This document shows, piece after piece, positions 11,920-23,373 of a stretch of 64,000 nucleotides of DNA. The stretch is from positions 14,740,201 through 14,804,200 of the forward strand of contig OW204001.1 in the NCBI GenBank assembly GCA_934047225.1, written 5' to 3'. The translations under genes and the position numbers were made by a program. Under the pieces are notes generated by a model, which searched no databases, was not told where the DNA came from, and saw only the letters and a list, made by a program, of their open reading frames with translations. The DNA comes from Ypsolopha sequella (lineage: Eukaryota; Arthropoda; Insecta; Lepidoptera; Ypsolophidae). Every line of letters starts with the position of its first letter. The first letter of the stretch is position 1.

Positions 11920-12409
11920 CCAGCCCCGGATCTATGTATTTTTACAGGGGGTGCAAAAAGCTAATTTTACGCCCTTGTTAAAAAAATAAGTTTGTATAAA
12001 TCTAGAACAAATAATCAAGTTAAAAATAAATTGTCACAATATTATTTTCCTGCACTTTTTTCCGCAAAATAATCCATTATATCGTCATAGTTCAAATTAT
12101 TATTTAAAAAATCAACAAGTTGGATCTGATGATCAGTGCCTAGAAGCGCAAGGTTTTAAGGGGCGCGTACGGAGGTTTCTAAACAAAAAAAAAAGTACTC
12201 AAATATTGCGTAAAAAAATCTTTTTACCTGGTTGCCTACTCATGACCTGGCCTACCTACTTATTTAGCAAAATAAATTCAAATTGATATTAGAGGGGCGC
12301 TTATAAGGTACTGTCGATCAGCAGTGAGGTCACGATTTTGCCGCCCCCTGGCCTTGCCACCCGGTGCAAGTGCACCCCCTCGCCCCCCCCCCCCTAGATC
12401 CGGGCCTGG
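11920..12409. mobile_element. 490-bp element with TCACGA target duplication, inside a SINE
   Basis: Ends 'ccagccccggatct' and 'agatccgggcctgg' are inverted repeats. TCACGA lies on both sides (11914-11919 and 12410-12415). Removing the element and one duplicate restores a 'gacgtcacgacat' string like the SINE at 59251. The right part is C-rich, with a run of C at ~12383-12395. No intact protein is encoded; it looks non-autonomous. Confidence 0.75.
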
Positions 12410-12525
12410 TCACGACATATATCTTGGAGGGGGTGTCAGAGGTGCTTCCGAGTGTGGACTGTCACACAACAGTCAAAACTCGCAACACCCTCTTTTCACC
12501 GACGATTTGAACGTCCCTACTTTCT
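12410..12525 (-). mobile_element. SINE fragment split by the 11920 element
   Basis: The order 'tcacgacat', 'gggtgtcagagg', 'ccgagtgtg.actgt' and 'ttttcaccgacga' follows the reverse-oriented SINE at 59251-59545. The tRNA-like head is missing. Confidence 0.6.
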
Positions 12526-14030
12526 CTTTTTTTTTTCATGTGTATAGCCTTGATTTGTTGTTGTTTACGCTATCATTTTGAGTGCAAACTTGTAAAGATA
12601 GATGTAAGAAGGAAAAATAAATAAATAATTTTGACGTCAAAATTTCTGCTTCTGTTTCTAGCACTGAAGAATGGTCGTCATGTCACGATCAACTCAGTTG
12701 TAGGCGTGGCCAAAAATTTCATTTCACTTTAAGGTGGACAATACAATCCTGCCGATTTCGTCACCGCCGGTGAAAACATTGAAAACTTGTTTCAGGAGAA
12801 ACGACATTTTACAAGACTGTGGACGTTATCAAACATTATTTTTAGTTATTATTAATCTATATAACATTTTCAATGTTTAACGTGTATTAATTTTTTAATC
12901 TTATCTAAAACAATAAAAGCAAATTCGGCAACACTTTTGGTAAAAAACCGTAAAATTTACGTAATTTAGGGGTTTTTTGTTAAGATATTGCTCAAATTTC
13001 ACCGTTTTTAGTTCGAATTAAACATAGATCTAGATAACGTTAATGGACTTAGCCTAAAATATTATAATAACAATCCATAAACACCCTACAATTAGGTTTG
13101 TATGGAGGGTTGCGCTTTACGACGACGCCATCTCTTAAGCAATGAAGAAAATTTAATATTGATAGCACTTGAATTTAAATTAAAGCCTTTAGAATCTGCC
13201 ATCAGCATGTCTTCGTCCACTGCTGGACATGGGCCTTTGTGCTGAAATTTTAAGTACCAACGAAAAAATCTACCCCTTTTTTTGACTTATTGCTCAATGG
13301 AATTTGCAGTCAATACGGGCAAAAAGTTGACCGACGCATTTATGCTCGATAATACATTAAATATACGACGATAATTTCCTTTCATCATTAAACATGTACA
13401 CGTCCTTGCGGTTACAGCGCAAAATGTTGCGGGAAATTACAAGGTAAACATTTTTATTACAACATACAAAAACACAACAGCAACATTTTCCTTTTCACGG
13501 CATTTACAAACCTACTGCAAAATATTGTAATATCGGAACAGGTGTCAGGTTTGTAAGTACGACCAAAATCTTAATTTACAAAAGATTTTATTTTTTCAGA
13601 GAATATCGCCATTTTCGTTCATAGTTTTCATTATTTTGGTACATAAATAACCATTATTTATAACATTTTTTAAAGAATTGTCCGATATGACGTTAGTTGA
13701 GAATTTTAGACATTATACTGATTGTGACGTGTGATTGCTTATAAAAAAATTGTCTGTCTCTGTCTGTCTATCCATCTGTTAAATCAGTCGGAAGCAAATT
13801 ATTATAAATTTATCTTGATAGCAAAGGACACATTTTTAAACAGCCATTTCTCAAGTGATTTCACACGAAGGCAAATGGAAGTTGCAGCTTTTTCGTAAAA
13901 ATATTCATCATCATGAGGTTTTTTAGACCATAAGTTCTAAAATACGGCCTAAATCTCGAAATGGTTTTCGAATTAACACACCTTAACATAATTTAATCTC
14001 AGCGAATTGTGTAATATATAAACTATATCA
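12526..14030. other. No gene seen; LINE and repeat scraps
   Basis: The run 'tcgtccactgctggacatgg' at ~13213 is the reverse of a common RTE-type LINE 3' end motif. The stretch 13830-13985 repeats 7290-7445. No gene is recognised. Confidence 0.4.
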
Positions 14031-14232
14031 TTTCAATTCAAGCCAAAAAACACCATTTAGTAAATTTTTTTTTTTTTTTATATAGAAGTTTTGGTGGTAT
14101 GAAAAAGAAAAATGTTGCATATGTTGTCTAAGAGATGATTATTCATTATACATTTTATCATTATTTTTGCTTTGGCCGTAAACGAGGAGTAGACTTTAGA
14201 AAGTACCCATTTGGCAATAGTAAGGCCCTTAA
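14031..14232 (+). mobile_element. TTAA-family short element, copy 3a (right end only)
   Basis: From 'aattcaagccaaaaaacacc' to 'ggcaatagtaaggcccttaa' it matches the last ~200 bp of the copies at 14229-14680 and 51425-51898. Its terminal TTAA is shared with the next copy, so two family members lie head to tail on one TTAA. Confidence 0.65.
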
Positions 14233-14680
14233 GGCGATTATCTTCGCCAAAATAGCAGCTCGATGTTTGTCGGTACGAATTTCAACGGAAACGTCATTGA
14301 AATAATGTTCCTATCAGCGCGCAATGCATTGTGGCTGTTACGACGCTCGCTGCGTCCTTGATAGGGTGAAGTAGGAGAAAATAATACTTTTCACATGGAC
14401 GTGATTGTTTGATTGAATAATCCTAAAATGTATCTATCTATCAAAGCATAAAAGAATTAAATTGGCCAAGCCGCTTAGGATCAGTCGGGAATTCAAGCCA
14501 AAAAACACCATTCGATTGTTTTTTTTTTTACGGAAATTTTCGTGTTATGGAAAAGAAAAATCTTGCATATGGTGTCGTTGAGTTGATAATTCATAATACA
14601 TTTTTTTAATAATTTTGATTTGGATATAAACGAGGAGTAGGCTTTAGAAAGTACCCATTTGGCGATACTAAGCCCCTTAA
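14229..14680 (+). mobile_element. TTAA-family short element, copy 3b (full length)
   Basis: TTAA lies at both ends (14229-14232 and 14677-14680). The left end 'ttaaggcgattatcttcgcc' and the right end 'ggcgatactaagccccttaa' are imperfect inverted repeats. The sequence is collinear with 51425-51898. No protein is encoded. Confidence 0.7.
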
Positions 14681-14739
14681 GTACGGAGATAAAGTTCATC
14701 CCTTATCACGTTGGGACGTAAAATTGTAGGTAAAAGGTG

Positions 14740-15125
14740 GCTGTGTTCTATTGACAGCCATACTGGCAGACACCTCTGACACCCCGGTGACGATATGTTT
14801 GTTATAAGAAAACATTGCTATATAAAGCCATAGTTATCTCCGCAGACAATGGTCCCCAATGCACGATAACAAAAGCAGTTTAAGCTGCTGTTTTCATTCA
14901 CAAGATCATAGTTATTCATAACAATACTATAACAACAGTCCATTCTTACAAGAACATGTTTTTCATCAACATTTCCGTATATTTTATGGGATAAGTGCAT
15001 ATTTTATTAACCACCTCTATGGACAGTCTAGTGTACTTTATATTCTCTGCTAGTGGCTAGAATGTCTCGAACATTAATTCGGAGAACGCGGGTTCAAATC
15101 TCGTAAGGGCACAATTTGTGTAAGG
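14740..15125. repeat. SINE scraps
   Basis: The stretch 14748-14790 has 'cacctctgacaccccggtga' like the 9550 SINE. At ~15050-15115 'gtggctagaatgtctcgaac' and 'cgcgggttcaaatctcg' look like a different tRNA-derived head with a B-box. Both are fragments. Confidence 0.45.
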
Positions 15126-15151
15126 TAAGGTAAGGTGCTTTGGAAGGCACG

Positions 15152-15669
15152 TTAAGGCGCCCCTTCCCAGTGTCATCCGAAAATGATTCTATTGATAAAG
15201 TATTTTCTTTTAATATATTCTTCAATTTTCTTAGATATTTATGTTAAATGGTATGTTTAAAAATTATAAAAAATATATATTGTAAGTTAAATTATAAATA
15301 ACAACTTTAATTTAGAAAATTCTTCTCGCCTTATGAAACAGCGTGACAATATTGTTCAAAGTTAAGCAGTTTTTAGACTAAAATTAAGTAAAATTGGCTA
15401 TTTCTTTGAAACTACTAATGGTATTTGTATGATTTTTGCACTAAAATACAAAAAAGATATTGTTCAGAAAAATTATTTATGGAATTTTGTTTCCGTCCAT
15501 GGCATCCATGTAAAAAGTATTATTTTCTCCTATTTTGCGCTATCCGGAGACCCAGCGAGACGTCGTAATGCAGTGCGCGCTGAAATGAACGTTATTTCAA
15601 TACGGTTTCTGTCAATATATGTACCGATATAGGTCGACTCAAGGTCGTTGGCGGCTACCTGCCCCTTAA
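15152..15669 (-). mobile_element. TTAA-family short element, copy 4 (full length)
   Basis: TTAA lies at 15152-15155 and 15666-15669. The ends 'ttaaggcgcccc' and 'gcccctt(aa)' are short inverted repeats. The interior matches 137-431 in direct orientation and 5037-5487 and 46247-46698 in reverse. It contains a 67-codon open stretch, but the other copies do not keep it. Confidence 0.75.
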
Positions 15670-15678
15670 GCTGTGGGT

Positions 15679-15895
15679 CCATATTTGTGCCTCGTGTATA
15701 CAGTGATAGAGCTCACCACCATCACACTAGTATGTATAATAATCGTCGGTAAAAAGTGGGAGTATAAATGTGGGCAGTGTCTTGGATTTCTTAGTCCACA
15801 CTCTGAAAAACCTCTGACACACCCCTTTGGGTATTCATGTCGTGACGATGTTGAGTGTAAACATAGTATTATAATGAACAAATAAATAACGCAAT
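15679..15895 (+). mobile_element. SINE 3' fragment
   Basis: 'ccacactctgaaaaacctct', 'gacacacccctttgggtatt' and 'catgtcgtgacgatgttgag' follow the tail of the 9550 SINE in direct orientation. It ends in an AAATAAATAA-type tail. Confidence 0.6.
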
Positions 15896-16008
15896 TTGTC
15901 CCGAAAATAAAACTGTAAATTGCAAAATTTTCGTGTAGAAATGAGATAAAATAACAACAATCTTAAATCCTAAATAAGTCTTGTCGTCCTACTTATGATA
16001 CAATGGTA

Positions 16009-16163
16009 TCGATTCGGCATAACACGTCTTAACTTATTTGACAGGACTAACCTTATTTTAAGCGTCCTGTCATTTCTTTCTTTATCGAAAAGACAAGGAC
16101 AGAATGCTTAAATTAAGTTTAGTCCTGTCGAATAAGTTAAGATGTGCTTCACCGAATCGGTAC
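16009..16163. mobile_element. ~155-bp MITE, copy 1
   Basis: Arms 'aacttatttgacaggactaa' and 'ttagtcctgtcgaataagtt' are inverted repeats between 'cgattcgg' and 'ccgaatcgg' ends. A second copy lies at 63493-63658. No protein is encoded. Confidence 0.7.
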
Positions 16164-17609
16164 CATTATCTATTATTTCACAACAATTTTAGGATAAACA
16201 GATTGACAGTTACTCACTTTGCACTCTTAATTGTTACCTTTGCAGCACGAGTGAAAATTGGGCCGGCATTTCTTTTTTCAAAAGTACCTATAAAATGTCT
16301 GATTCCTTAATTTCTGCAGAATTTCTACCCACGCAATGCATTTGCAGAGCAATTTAAGACTCAACCGTTCTACTTTCCATACAGAGTCGAGGCACGTATT
16401 TAGAAGGATAACACATTTGCATTTAGGTGACCGACATGAATGACCGTGTAGGAGTAAACACTAGAGTAAATAAATACCTAACTGTGCCTATTTCTGTCTA
16501 GACTTGGTTTTGGAAAAAACTTAAAGAAAAAGTTTGTACGTCATTTGCGCTACTTCTTTTTCGACTTTTGTGGTTGATAGTAATTTGAATGAATTTGTAA
16601 CGGTAAATAACTTGGGATTTGTGTTTTTAACCGAAACTTTAATAATTAGGTTACATTATCGACGACAACTGAAGACTTTAATAGAACAATAAAGTATGTC
16701 AAGTTATCAGGAGTACGGGTCTCAACGTGTTTGGTTTATTTTTATATTTTCCCAAATTTACGGCAGAGATACATCTGCCATGGTCATGGTATGATAGGTT
16801 GAATGGAACTCTGTCGAAAATTCGGGAAAATATAAAAGTAAACACGTTGATTTTCTAATCAAGTCTTCATACACGCATAAATTTTCGCAAAAAGTTTCAA
16901 AGTGGCATTTTGAGGGTTCCGTAGCTTATAGTTTCGCCGTGTCCGTCTGTAATATCTTCGCCATGGTTGTTATTAATGGTTGGTATTAATAACAAAAATG
17001 TATCGATTATATGTTGCTTGTTTATGTTTTATTTATTTAATGTTTAATATTTTATTAAATGTGGTTGCATCAGTTTTCGTTCCCAAACGCACAACTTATT
17101 ATACTGTTCATTACTTTTTAATAAAAAGTTTATATTTTATGACAATGTTATGAAGCTTTTCTAGAAAAAATGTGTTATTTTATATATAGCGACCGCATAA
17201 ATTTTCCCCGACCGAAAATTTTTCATCGTTTGCTTTTGAGTCGGATGACCACAGGGTACTACCAGGCTGATGGCAAGCAACCTTATATTTTTATCAATGG
17301 CATATCCCGAGCTATCGTTCTTCACAAGTTTCATTGAGAAATGAAATGAGGTAAATGACCCCATTTTTTTGCCTCATAAAACTTAGCTGATGATGGAACC
17401 TACCAGAGTGGGAGGTGCCAACCCAACCTATGCGAATCCTGATCTCTGTAGGCATATCTTTACATGGATGAGATTCATAGATATAAAAGAGAGAAATTGT
17501 ATTTACCTAGATTTTAAGCACAAATGCATGCCTTGTTTATGATACTTACTTACTTAACTATAAGATGGATATGTTCCTTTATATCCCATAAGTATGTAGG
17601 TAATTGAAT
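16164..17609. other. No gene seen; repeat tails
   Basis: A 'gggttccgtagcttatagtt' scrap of an interspersed repeat lies at ~16914. The rest is AT-rich without recognised features. Confidence 0.35.
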
Positions 17610-17745
17610 AAGAATAATTGTGTTACTAGCTTTAAGTTACTTTGCTGTGCCCGACAGAGTCCGTAATTGATATGTACTATACTAAATGTAATTTAAGACC
17701 TTTCGAACATTATGGTGCAAATAAATATGAATTTGAATTTGATGT
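17610..17745 (+). repeat. Non-LTR retrotransposon 3' end
   Basis: 'ctttgctgtgcccgacagag' and 'catta(t)ggtgcaaataaat', followed by 'atgaatttgaatttga', resemble the 3' UTR and simple-repeat tail of lepidopteran CR1/Jockey-type LINEs. The 95-codon frame at 17642-17929 overlies this tail and is not credible as a gene. Confidence 0.45.
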
Positions 17746-18124
17746 ACTTTTCGATCTGAAATCTTATGAGATAATTTTAGGTCAAAATAGAAGTATAAAA
17801 CACAAAAAAAACTACGGTTATACCAGGTTACGCCATGGAAACCTGTATGAATCGATGTTTCCAAGCATTTATCTTTCACTGCATTATACGTCTGTAGAGA
17901 AATTGAGTGAGTTGTGCATTTGGGAATGAGTCCTGTAGCAACAACTTTAAGTATTTTAATTTATTATTATCTTCATTTAGTTTTATTATTATTTTTGTGT
18001 TTTGTGAGTCTAGGTTATTTAGTTTAAGTGTGTGCACACTGCATGTGTTTAATATATTATGAATTAAAATATAGGGAAGATGTATTTTTATTTTTCATAA
18101 GGCATAATATTGTTTAGAAAAGTT

Positions 18125-18205
18125 GTTAAGTATGATTAGTGGGGTTTTGGCCCCAAGACCCGCAACTTATTTTTGGCCCCAAGATCCGCAACGTATCGCT
18201 ACAGG
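18125..18205. repeat. Two tandem copies of 'ggccccaaga.ccgcaac'
   Basis: 'ttttggccccaagacccgca' is followed ~27 bp later by 'ttggccccaagatccgcaac'. It is a small direct duplication. Confidence 0.6.
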
Positions 18206-18460
18206 CCACAATATGATTGTATATGTAGAGTAAGAAATATTTTTGATCTACGTCATAAGAATTTCAAAACGTAAACAACCTCTAAAGAACGCAAATAAAA
18301 ACATCAAAGTGCAATAATTCCGTGGAATACAAGCAACATCCGCAATTTGTATTAAAATAATAAATAAAACCGTATTGACCTTAAAATCGAAATTTAGAGC
18401 ATGACAGGCATACGATATCATTCGTAGATAGGTAGATAATCGTCGCTTTGGGCAAATTTA

Positions 18461-18721
18461 CTATTCCGTTACATGCTCAATGATGTATCTATAGCATGCA
18501 ATCTGCCAATTGTATATATGATTGAAACTATTTATTGTGTTATTAAGATCTTGTAATAATTCCTTTGATAATGCAATAAAGGCGAAGCGGTCAGGAAGTT
18601 CTAAATAAATTTGTGGGATAGTACAAGAGATTTTCTGTTCATAATGTATTCCAAGTTCTACCAAGTGCCACCAATCAACAGTATAAACATTATCTATATA
18701 TGTAAATACCTCAATTAACAC
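18461..18721 (-). pseudogene. Unidentified 86-codon frame with an exon-like paralogue at 3.85 kb
   Basis: The frame includes a QKISCTIPQIYLELPDRF region, near-identical in part to the fragment at 3841-3899. At both loci the similarity begins right after an 'acag' that could be a splice acceptor. The codons downstream (LSKELLQDLNN and INSFNHIYNW) look amphipathic. I recognise no domain. It may be an exon of a decayed repeat-borne gene. Confidence 0.3.
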
Positions 18722-18811
18722 AGCCTATCTAAAGGCGTATCTATACGTATGCTTCAAAATTTGAAAAAAAAAACTCATTTCATTTATATAATTAAATGAA
18801 ACTTGAGGGTA

Positions 18812-18930
18812 ATTCATGATTTATATAAAAATGACTCACCTCAATACGTGTTATGATCGGCTTTCTGGTCGGCTTTCCCGATCATAGCACGTATTGAGGT
18901 GAGCCGTTTTTATATAAATCATATTTAATT
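18812..18930. repeat. Foldback, ~52-bp arms
   Basis: The left arm has 'gactcacctcaatacgtgtt' and the right arm has 'agcacgtattgaggtgagcc', extended by 'atttatataaaaa' against 'tttttatataaat'. The loop is ~17 nt and the arms are well matched. Confidence 0.75.
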
Positions 18931-19042
18931 TGTTAAAAAACAGGTAATTTGTAAAAATACAATGCTGTTACAAAATGAAAAGGCCCAATATGGGCTCTAT
19001 ATAAGGATGCGCAAAATGACTAACGGCTAAAAAGGGACCAGC

Positions 19043-19207
19043 GGGTCTGCCGCGTAATTCTCATTTTCATCAACATCAACTTGAGATTGAAATTTGTTTG
19101 ACGTGCGTGCGACGACGCCCGCCTAACATGCTATCTCTTGTGCACGCGTTGAATTTCGCATGCATTTGCTTGAAGTTGATACAAATGAGAATTACGCGGT
19201 AGAGCCC
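19043..19207 (+). mobile_element. 165-bp MITE, copy 1
   Basis: Termini 'gccgcgtaattctcattt' and 'aaatgagaattacgcggt' are perfect inverted repeats in the core, with 'gacgcccgcctaacatg' inside. The opposite-oriented copy is at 33925-34086. No protein is encoded. Confidence 0.8.
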
Positions 19208-19639
19208 CAGTTCGCGGAATGCCCAAACCTGAAAATGTCCAATTTTGAAAATGGATAATTCTACAAATCACTTAATTTTTTATAATGCATTAAGGCCCCA
19301 GACTCTCTTTGCAACATTTCGCTTTCATCTTACCTGAGGCTTTAGAAGTGGCGCTCCTCCCGCTGCATTAAGATGTTAGAGACTGCACCTGAATGTTGCT
19401 CTACTTCGTTAAATGAGTGTACGGTTACTTAAAATTTGACATGTGAAGATTTTTTATTATTCAAGTAACGGTAATTTACAAAGTTTGGTTTGTTTATCGG
19501 AACAAACAAAATGAATTTGCAAAAGCAAAATAAACAAAAGTAAATCTACCTGGAATAGATGGCTTATTGGTAGCAGTAAGAGTGATTAGTATTTAGAGAC
19601 AATACATTTTATAGGTCATGCAATTATTTGCAGATTTTT
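19208..19639. other. No gene seen
   Basis: AT-rich sequence with no recognised coding or repeat feature. Confidence 0.35.
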
Positions 19640-19835
19640 ACCGAAGGGGTGTCAAGAGGTGTTCCGAGTGTGAACTGTGAGATGCAAGTCATAAGTCCAC
19701 CCATACGTGTACCTATAAGTACACCCGCGTTTCTCCGACGATTATTACGTCTCAACGTGATGAGCCCTATATTGCTCTAAGGAAACCTGCATGCCCTAAA
19801 AAGCGTGTAGTTGTGCCCGAAAATTTCTTTATTCA
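19640..19835 (-). mobile_element. SINE fragment
   Basis: 'ggggtgtcaagaggtgttcc', 'gagtgtgaactgtgagatgc' and 'ggaaacctgcatgccc' follow the reverse-oriented SINE at 59251-59545, with the tRNA head missing. Confidence 0.6.
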
Positions 19836-20580
19836 TCAAGATTTTCATTTAACTAATGCCTGACATAAAAAATACCTTTATACAATTTGGAAATGTAGAA
19901 AATTAATAATCAAATTGTAACAATGAAAACATTTAAAATTATGTATTCCTAATACTCACACACATATTCAATCAGTTCTTTAAGTAATATAATATCAAAA
20001 ATAGAAACTCTTACGGTAATTAAGTGTCTGTCAGTTTTTGTGTCCATGATTATGACTAAGGTGCAATAAAAAAGGTAAAAAATTTATTTTTAGAAATGTG
20101 ATGTTTTAATGATAAGAACCGCAGCTGCGTACGTTCTTTTGTTTTGATGCATTCTAGCACGTTGTAATCTCGACTCTCGGTTTTAGTGACTTCGATAGCT
20201 TTTTAAGATATTTTAAATAAAAGTAAGTAAAGTAATAAAAAGGATGTAGCTTCGGCAACAGTCGGCAATGTATAATGGATTTACTGAAGATTCTAAGAAA
20301 TGAGTTTTCTTGTTTGTTGTGATTGCCTTGCTCGTGTTTACCTCGACTGCTACACTGTCGTTAGATTGTTATGCGTTGTCTTTAAATCTAAAATATTTTC
20401 ATTATATAATAAAGACAAGGTATACGAGGGATTTTCTGGGAGCTAAAGTAAATAAAAGAATGATAATCATGCAATTATTTTATTTAAAAACAATCAAAGG
20501 ATCATAGCTATTGTTAGTGACCTTGAAATCTATTACTTAAACTAAATTTTGGTAATTAATTACAAAAAAATTGGTAGTTA
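19836..20580. other. No gene seen
   Basis: AT-rich sequence. The frame at 20310-20507 has no recognisable domain. Confidence 0.35.
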
Positions 20581-20584
20581 TAAC

Positions 20585-20884
20585 TTATAACTGCCTATTT
20601 TTTGAGCTTAGCTTCGTTGTACCGTAAGTTTTCTTTTGGGAATATTTTTGACTTTTATTTTCAATGGCGGCTATTATATGCGGCGGGTCTTTTATTGCCA
20701 TAGAACGCTCAAGGCGCGAGTCAATTAATTCTGGCAGTAGACAATTATGATAGAATTGCGTTAAAGGGCCAAGCATTTTTGACTCCCAAAATAATTTATC
20801 CCTTTCTATATATTCGACTTTCATCGGTTGCTGCTCACTCGTCCAAACTGCAAAAATGCAAGTATTTTGTTCTGTGATAGTCAA
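20585..20884 (-). pseudogene. C-terminal relic of a YqaJ-type nuclease protein
   Basis: The frame contains CIFAVWT, then VEYIERDKLFWESKM, then LTQFYHNCLLPEL. This is the usual ending of arthropod YqaJ/exonuclease-like proteins, where a C-x-F-x-VWT strand is followed by an ERD-x2-FW helix and an FY-x2-LLPE tail. The catalytic part (GASPDG and EIKCP in the intact protein at 42386-44111) is absent and upstream sequence is low complexity. It is probably a broken gene from a second transposon of the ISL2EU kind, but a free-standing YqaJ gene fragment is possible. Confidence 0.5.
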
Positions 20885-21240
20885 ACTATATATTATTACA
20901 ATAAGCTTTTTAATACCTACAATGTGATACCCATATTGTATTTATATAATTTCTTTTTTTTTATTTTACTTTTTTTTATATTTTTAAATCCCTATAGTTT
21001 TCCCGGTTATTGGTCAGTTATGATCTATAATGGACATTTTTTTCATATTTTTCGGTCTACCAGTTTCGGACATACACATTTTTGTGTTTTTTTTTAAATA
21101 TTTCACAAAACCAGGGCCAGTAAATATAGTAAAAGTATATATTTTTACAATCACCTTTTTAGTGTCTACAGTTTGATACCCATATTGTATTTTTAGGATA
21201 TTTTTTATTTTTCTCACTTTTGTTTTGAAAATATTTTATA
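20870..21240. repeat. Two direct copies of a ~75-bp segment
   Basis: 'gatacccatattgtattt' with upstream 'tacaat.a.ctttttaa/g' occurs at ~20880-20950 and again at ~21125-21200, about 250 bp apart. T-rich filler lies between. Confidence 0.5.
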
Positions 21241-23056
21241 CAATTTCAAATTTTTCATATTTTTTTTACAATGTAATATGCAGGCAAATTAATGCTAGTT
21301 TTGTGCCAAATTTCATGTCTTTATCTTTACGGTGCTAAAGTTATGATGCTGTGAAATACGGACGGACGTAGATTAGACTTTATTTTATCGAAACAGAGAT
21401 ATTTCTTCCTTTTCTTAAAATATTCAAAAAATATTTTATCCATAGTTATTTACTTATTAAATGATAAGTGCAATATTCAAGTAGAGCAACTTTCATGATA
21501 CATTTCGCCTCTCCATAAGAATCTACGCGAGGGAAAGGGAGCAACCGTGCGAGCGGGAGGTAAAATGACGTCGAGCTACACAACACACGTCTGAACGCTG
21601 CGATGTTCCAGCGAAACTGAGGGAAATTTCGACGCGTTTTGTGTTTTAAACTCTCGATAAGTTTCGATTTGATAAATGTTCTTAAAATAATTTTTTAAAT
21701 ACCGTTTTTTGTTATTTCACTTATTAATAGTTCTATTCTACGTGTTTTAAATTTGACTACGCTAAACGATAGTTTTCTAGTAGAAAAAAAATATTTTAGC
21801 AGTGGTTGAATTCATAAAATCACAACTACTTAAAGCACTCGAAATAAGAAAACTAAAGTATTATCCAAAAAAGTAACCAGGTAAGATTATTGTTGAAGAT
21901 ATGGAAATAAATGATACCTGAATAAATTTCTTGTTTTTGTCATAAATTTTACGTGACGTTTGCATGAATGAGACTCTTAACGCGTAGAACATAAATAAAG
22001 GTATGTTTAAAGCCTGAAAAACCTATTAAAAGTAGCATTAAAGTAAATGAAAAAATAAGTTTTGAAATCTTCAAATTCCACACTATAAATTAACGTAAAA
22101 TGTGTTTTATTTATTGCTTTCTTACTAACTAAAATAAAATCTTTCTTTTCTGATAATTCTGCAAGAATACTGATTTTTAGGGGACTGGAGCCTTAAAAAC
22201 ATTGTAATTATGTCTGTTTGATTTTGTTATCTTTTAAAATATTAATCATTAACTAAATTGCTATTCATCATAAGTTTTTATCGTCCTTTTCCATTGTATC
22301 CATGATAAGGTAATATATTTTTGACTAACCTGATAACACAATACTTATATTTGAATTGAGTGCTACATTATGTAATTGGTACTGTTTATATAGACACGTA
22401 CTTCTATGTACAGGTATGTGGATTTTTAAAAGGTTCTACAGGATTTCCAATGCACAACTTTATATTGATGTAAACATTTAAGAAACCTACCAACGCATGC
22501 ATGATAACATTATCTGCACATAACAATTATTCAATTTTGTCACGTTTTAGTATTACATCATAAATAAACATGTTCTGCGAATTTTTAGATATAACGGATA
22601 ACTAACTTTGTACGTATGTATGGTTGCGAGATATGTTTGTACAATAATGGAAAATTTTGCTGGCCCACTTTGCATAAATGGTAGGTTATAGAAGTTAAAA
22701 GGGGTAAGAAGTTTTTGATATTACCTTAGTTCCTATTCTTTACTAATACATGTTTTCTGAATACATTTTGAGCGAGGTTTGAACTCCAGAAATCTACATC
22801 TGTTAGTCCGATGGATCGAAATAACTATTATACAAATCGAGATGGGCAGAATTAAGGCGATACAAAAAAAAAATGAGGCTTTTTAGAATCCATTTACTCC
22901 ACTATAACGACATCTACGTATTTCACTTTTGGGTAAATGTTTATTGAGTATTTGATTAAGATTCTCACTGAAGGAAAACGCGATTGGATGAAATTCTCTC
23001 GATAGATTTTAATTCCGAAAAGGCCTCTAAATTGACATTAGTCAATTGAGTTAGGA
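21241..23056. other. No gene seen
   Basis: A repeat tail, 'gccaaatttcatgtctttat', lies at ~21305. A slightly GC-richer patch at 21505-21620 shows no long frame. Nothing coding is recognised. Confidence 0.35.
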
Positions 23057-23373
23057 TTTCAGAATTACAGGAAAAAATAAAACAATTTAGGGGTACTATG
23101 ATAGAAATAAATTTCTATGTTTGAACACTTTGCGATTTATCCATCGCAAGGAGATATAAATTAACATTATATCATTGCTGTACAGAAACGCAGAAAGAAA
23201 TAAATCTGGATGTAAGGAGCTCTGAACCTTTTCTTTCTGCGTTTCTATACAGCAATGATATAATGTTAATTTATATCTCCTTGCGATTGATAAATCGCCA
23301 AGTGTTCAAACATAGAAATTTATTTCTATCATAGTACCCCTAAATTGTTTTATTTTTTCCTGTAATTCTGAAA
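23057..23373. repeat. 317-bp foldback, 144-bp arms, nearly perfect
   Basis: Arms 23057-23200 and 23230-23373 pair with only about three mismatches around a 29-nt loop. Examples are 'ttcagaattacagg' against 'cctgtaattctgaa', and 'gcagaaagaaa' against 'tttctttctgc'. No protein is encoded. The close match means recent origin or gene conversion between arms. A transcript would be an almost fully double-stranded hairpin. Confidence 0.9.

Noticed and set aside
12324..12581. Proline-rich 85-codon frame
   Set aside because: It is created by the C-rich right end of the 11920 element running into a SINE.
17642..17929. 95-codon gene
   Set aside because: It overlies a retroposon 3' UTR and its simple-repeat tail.
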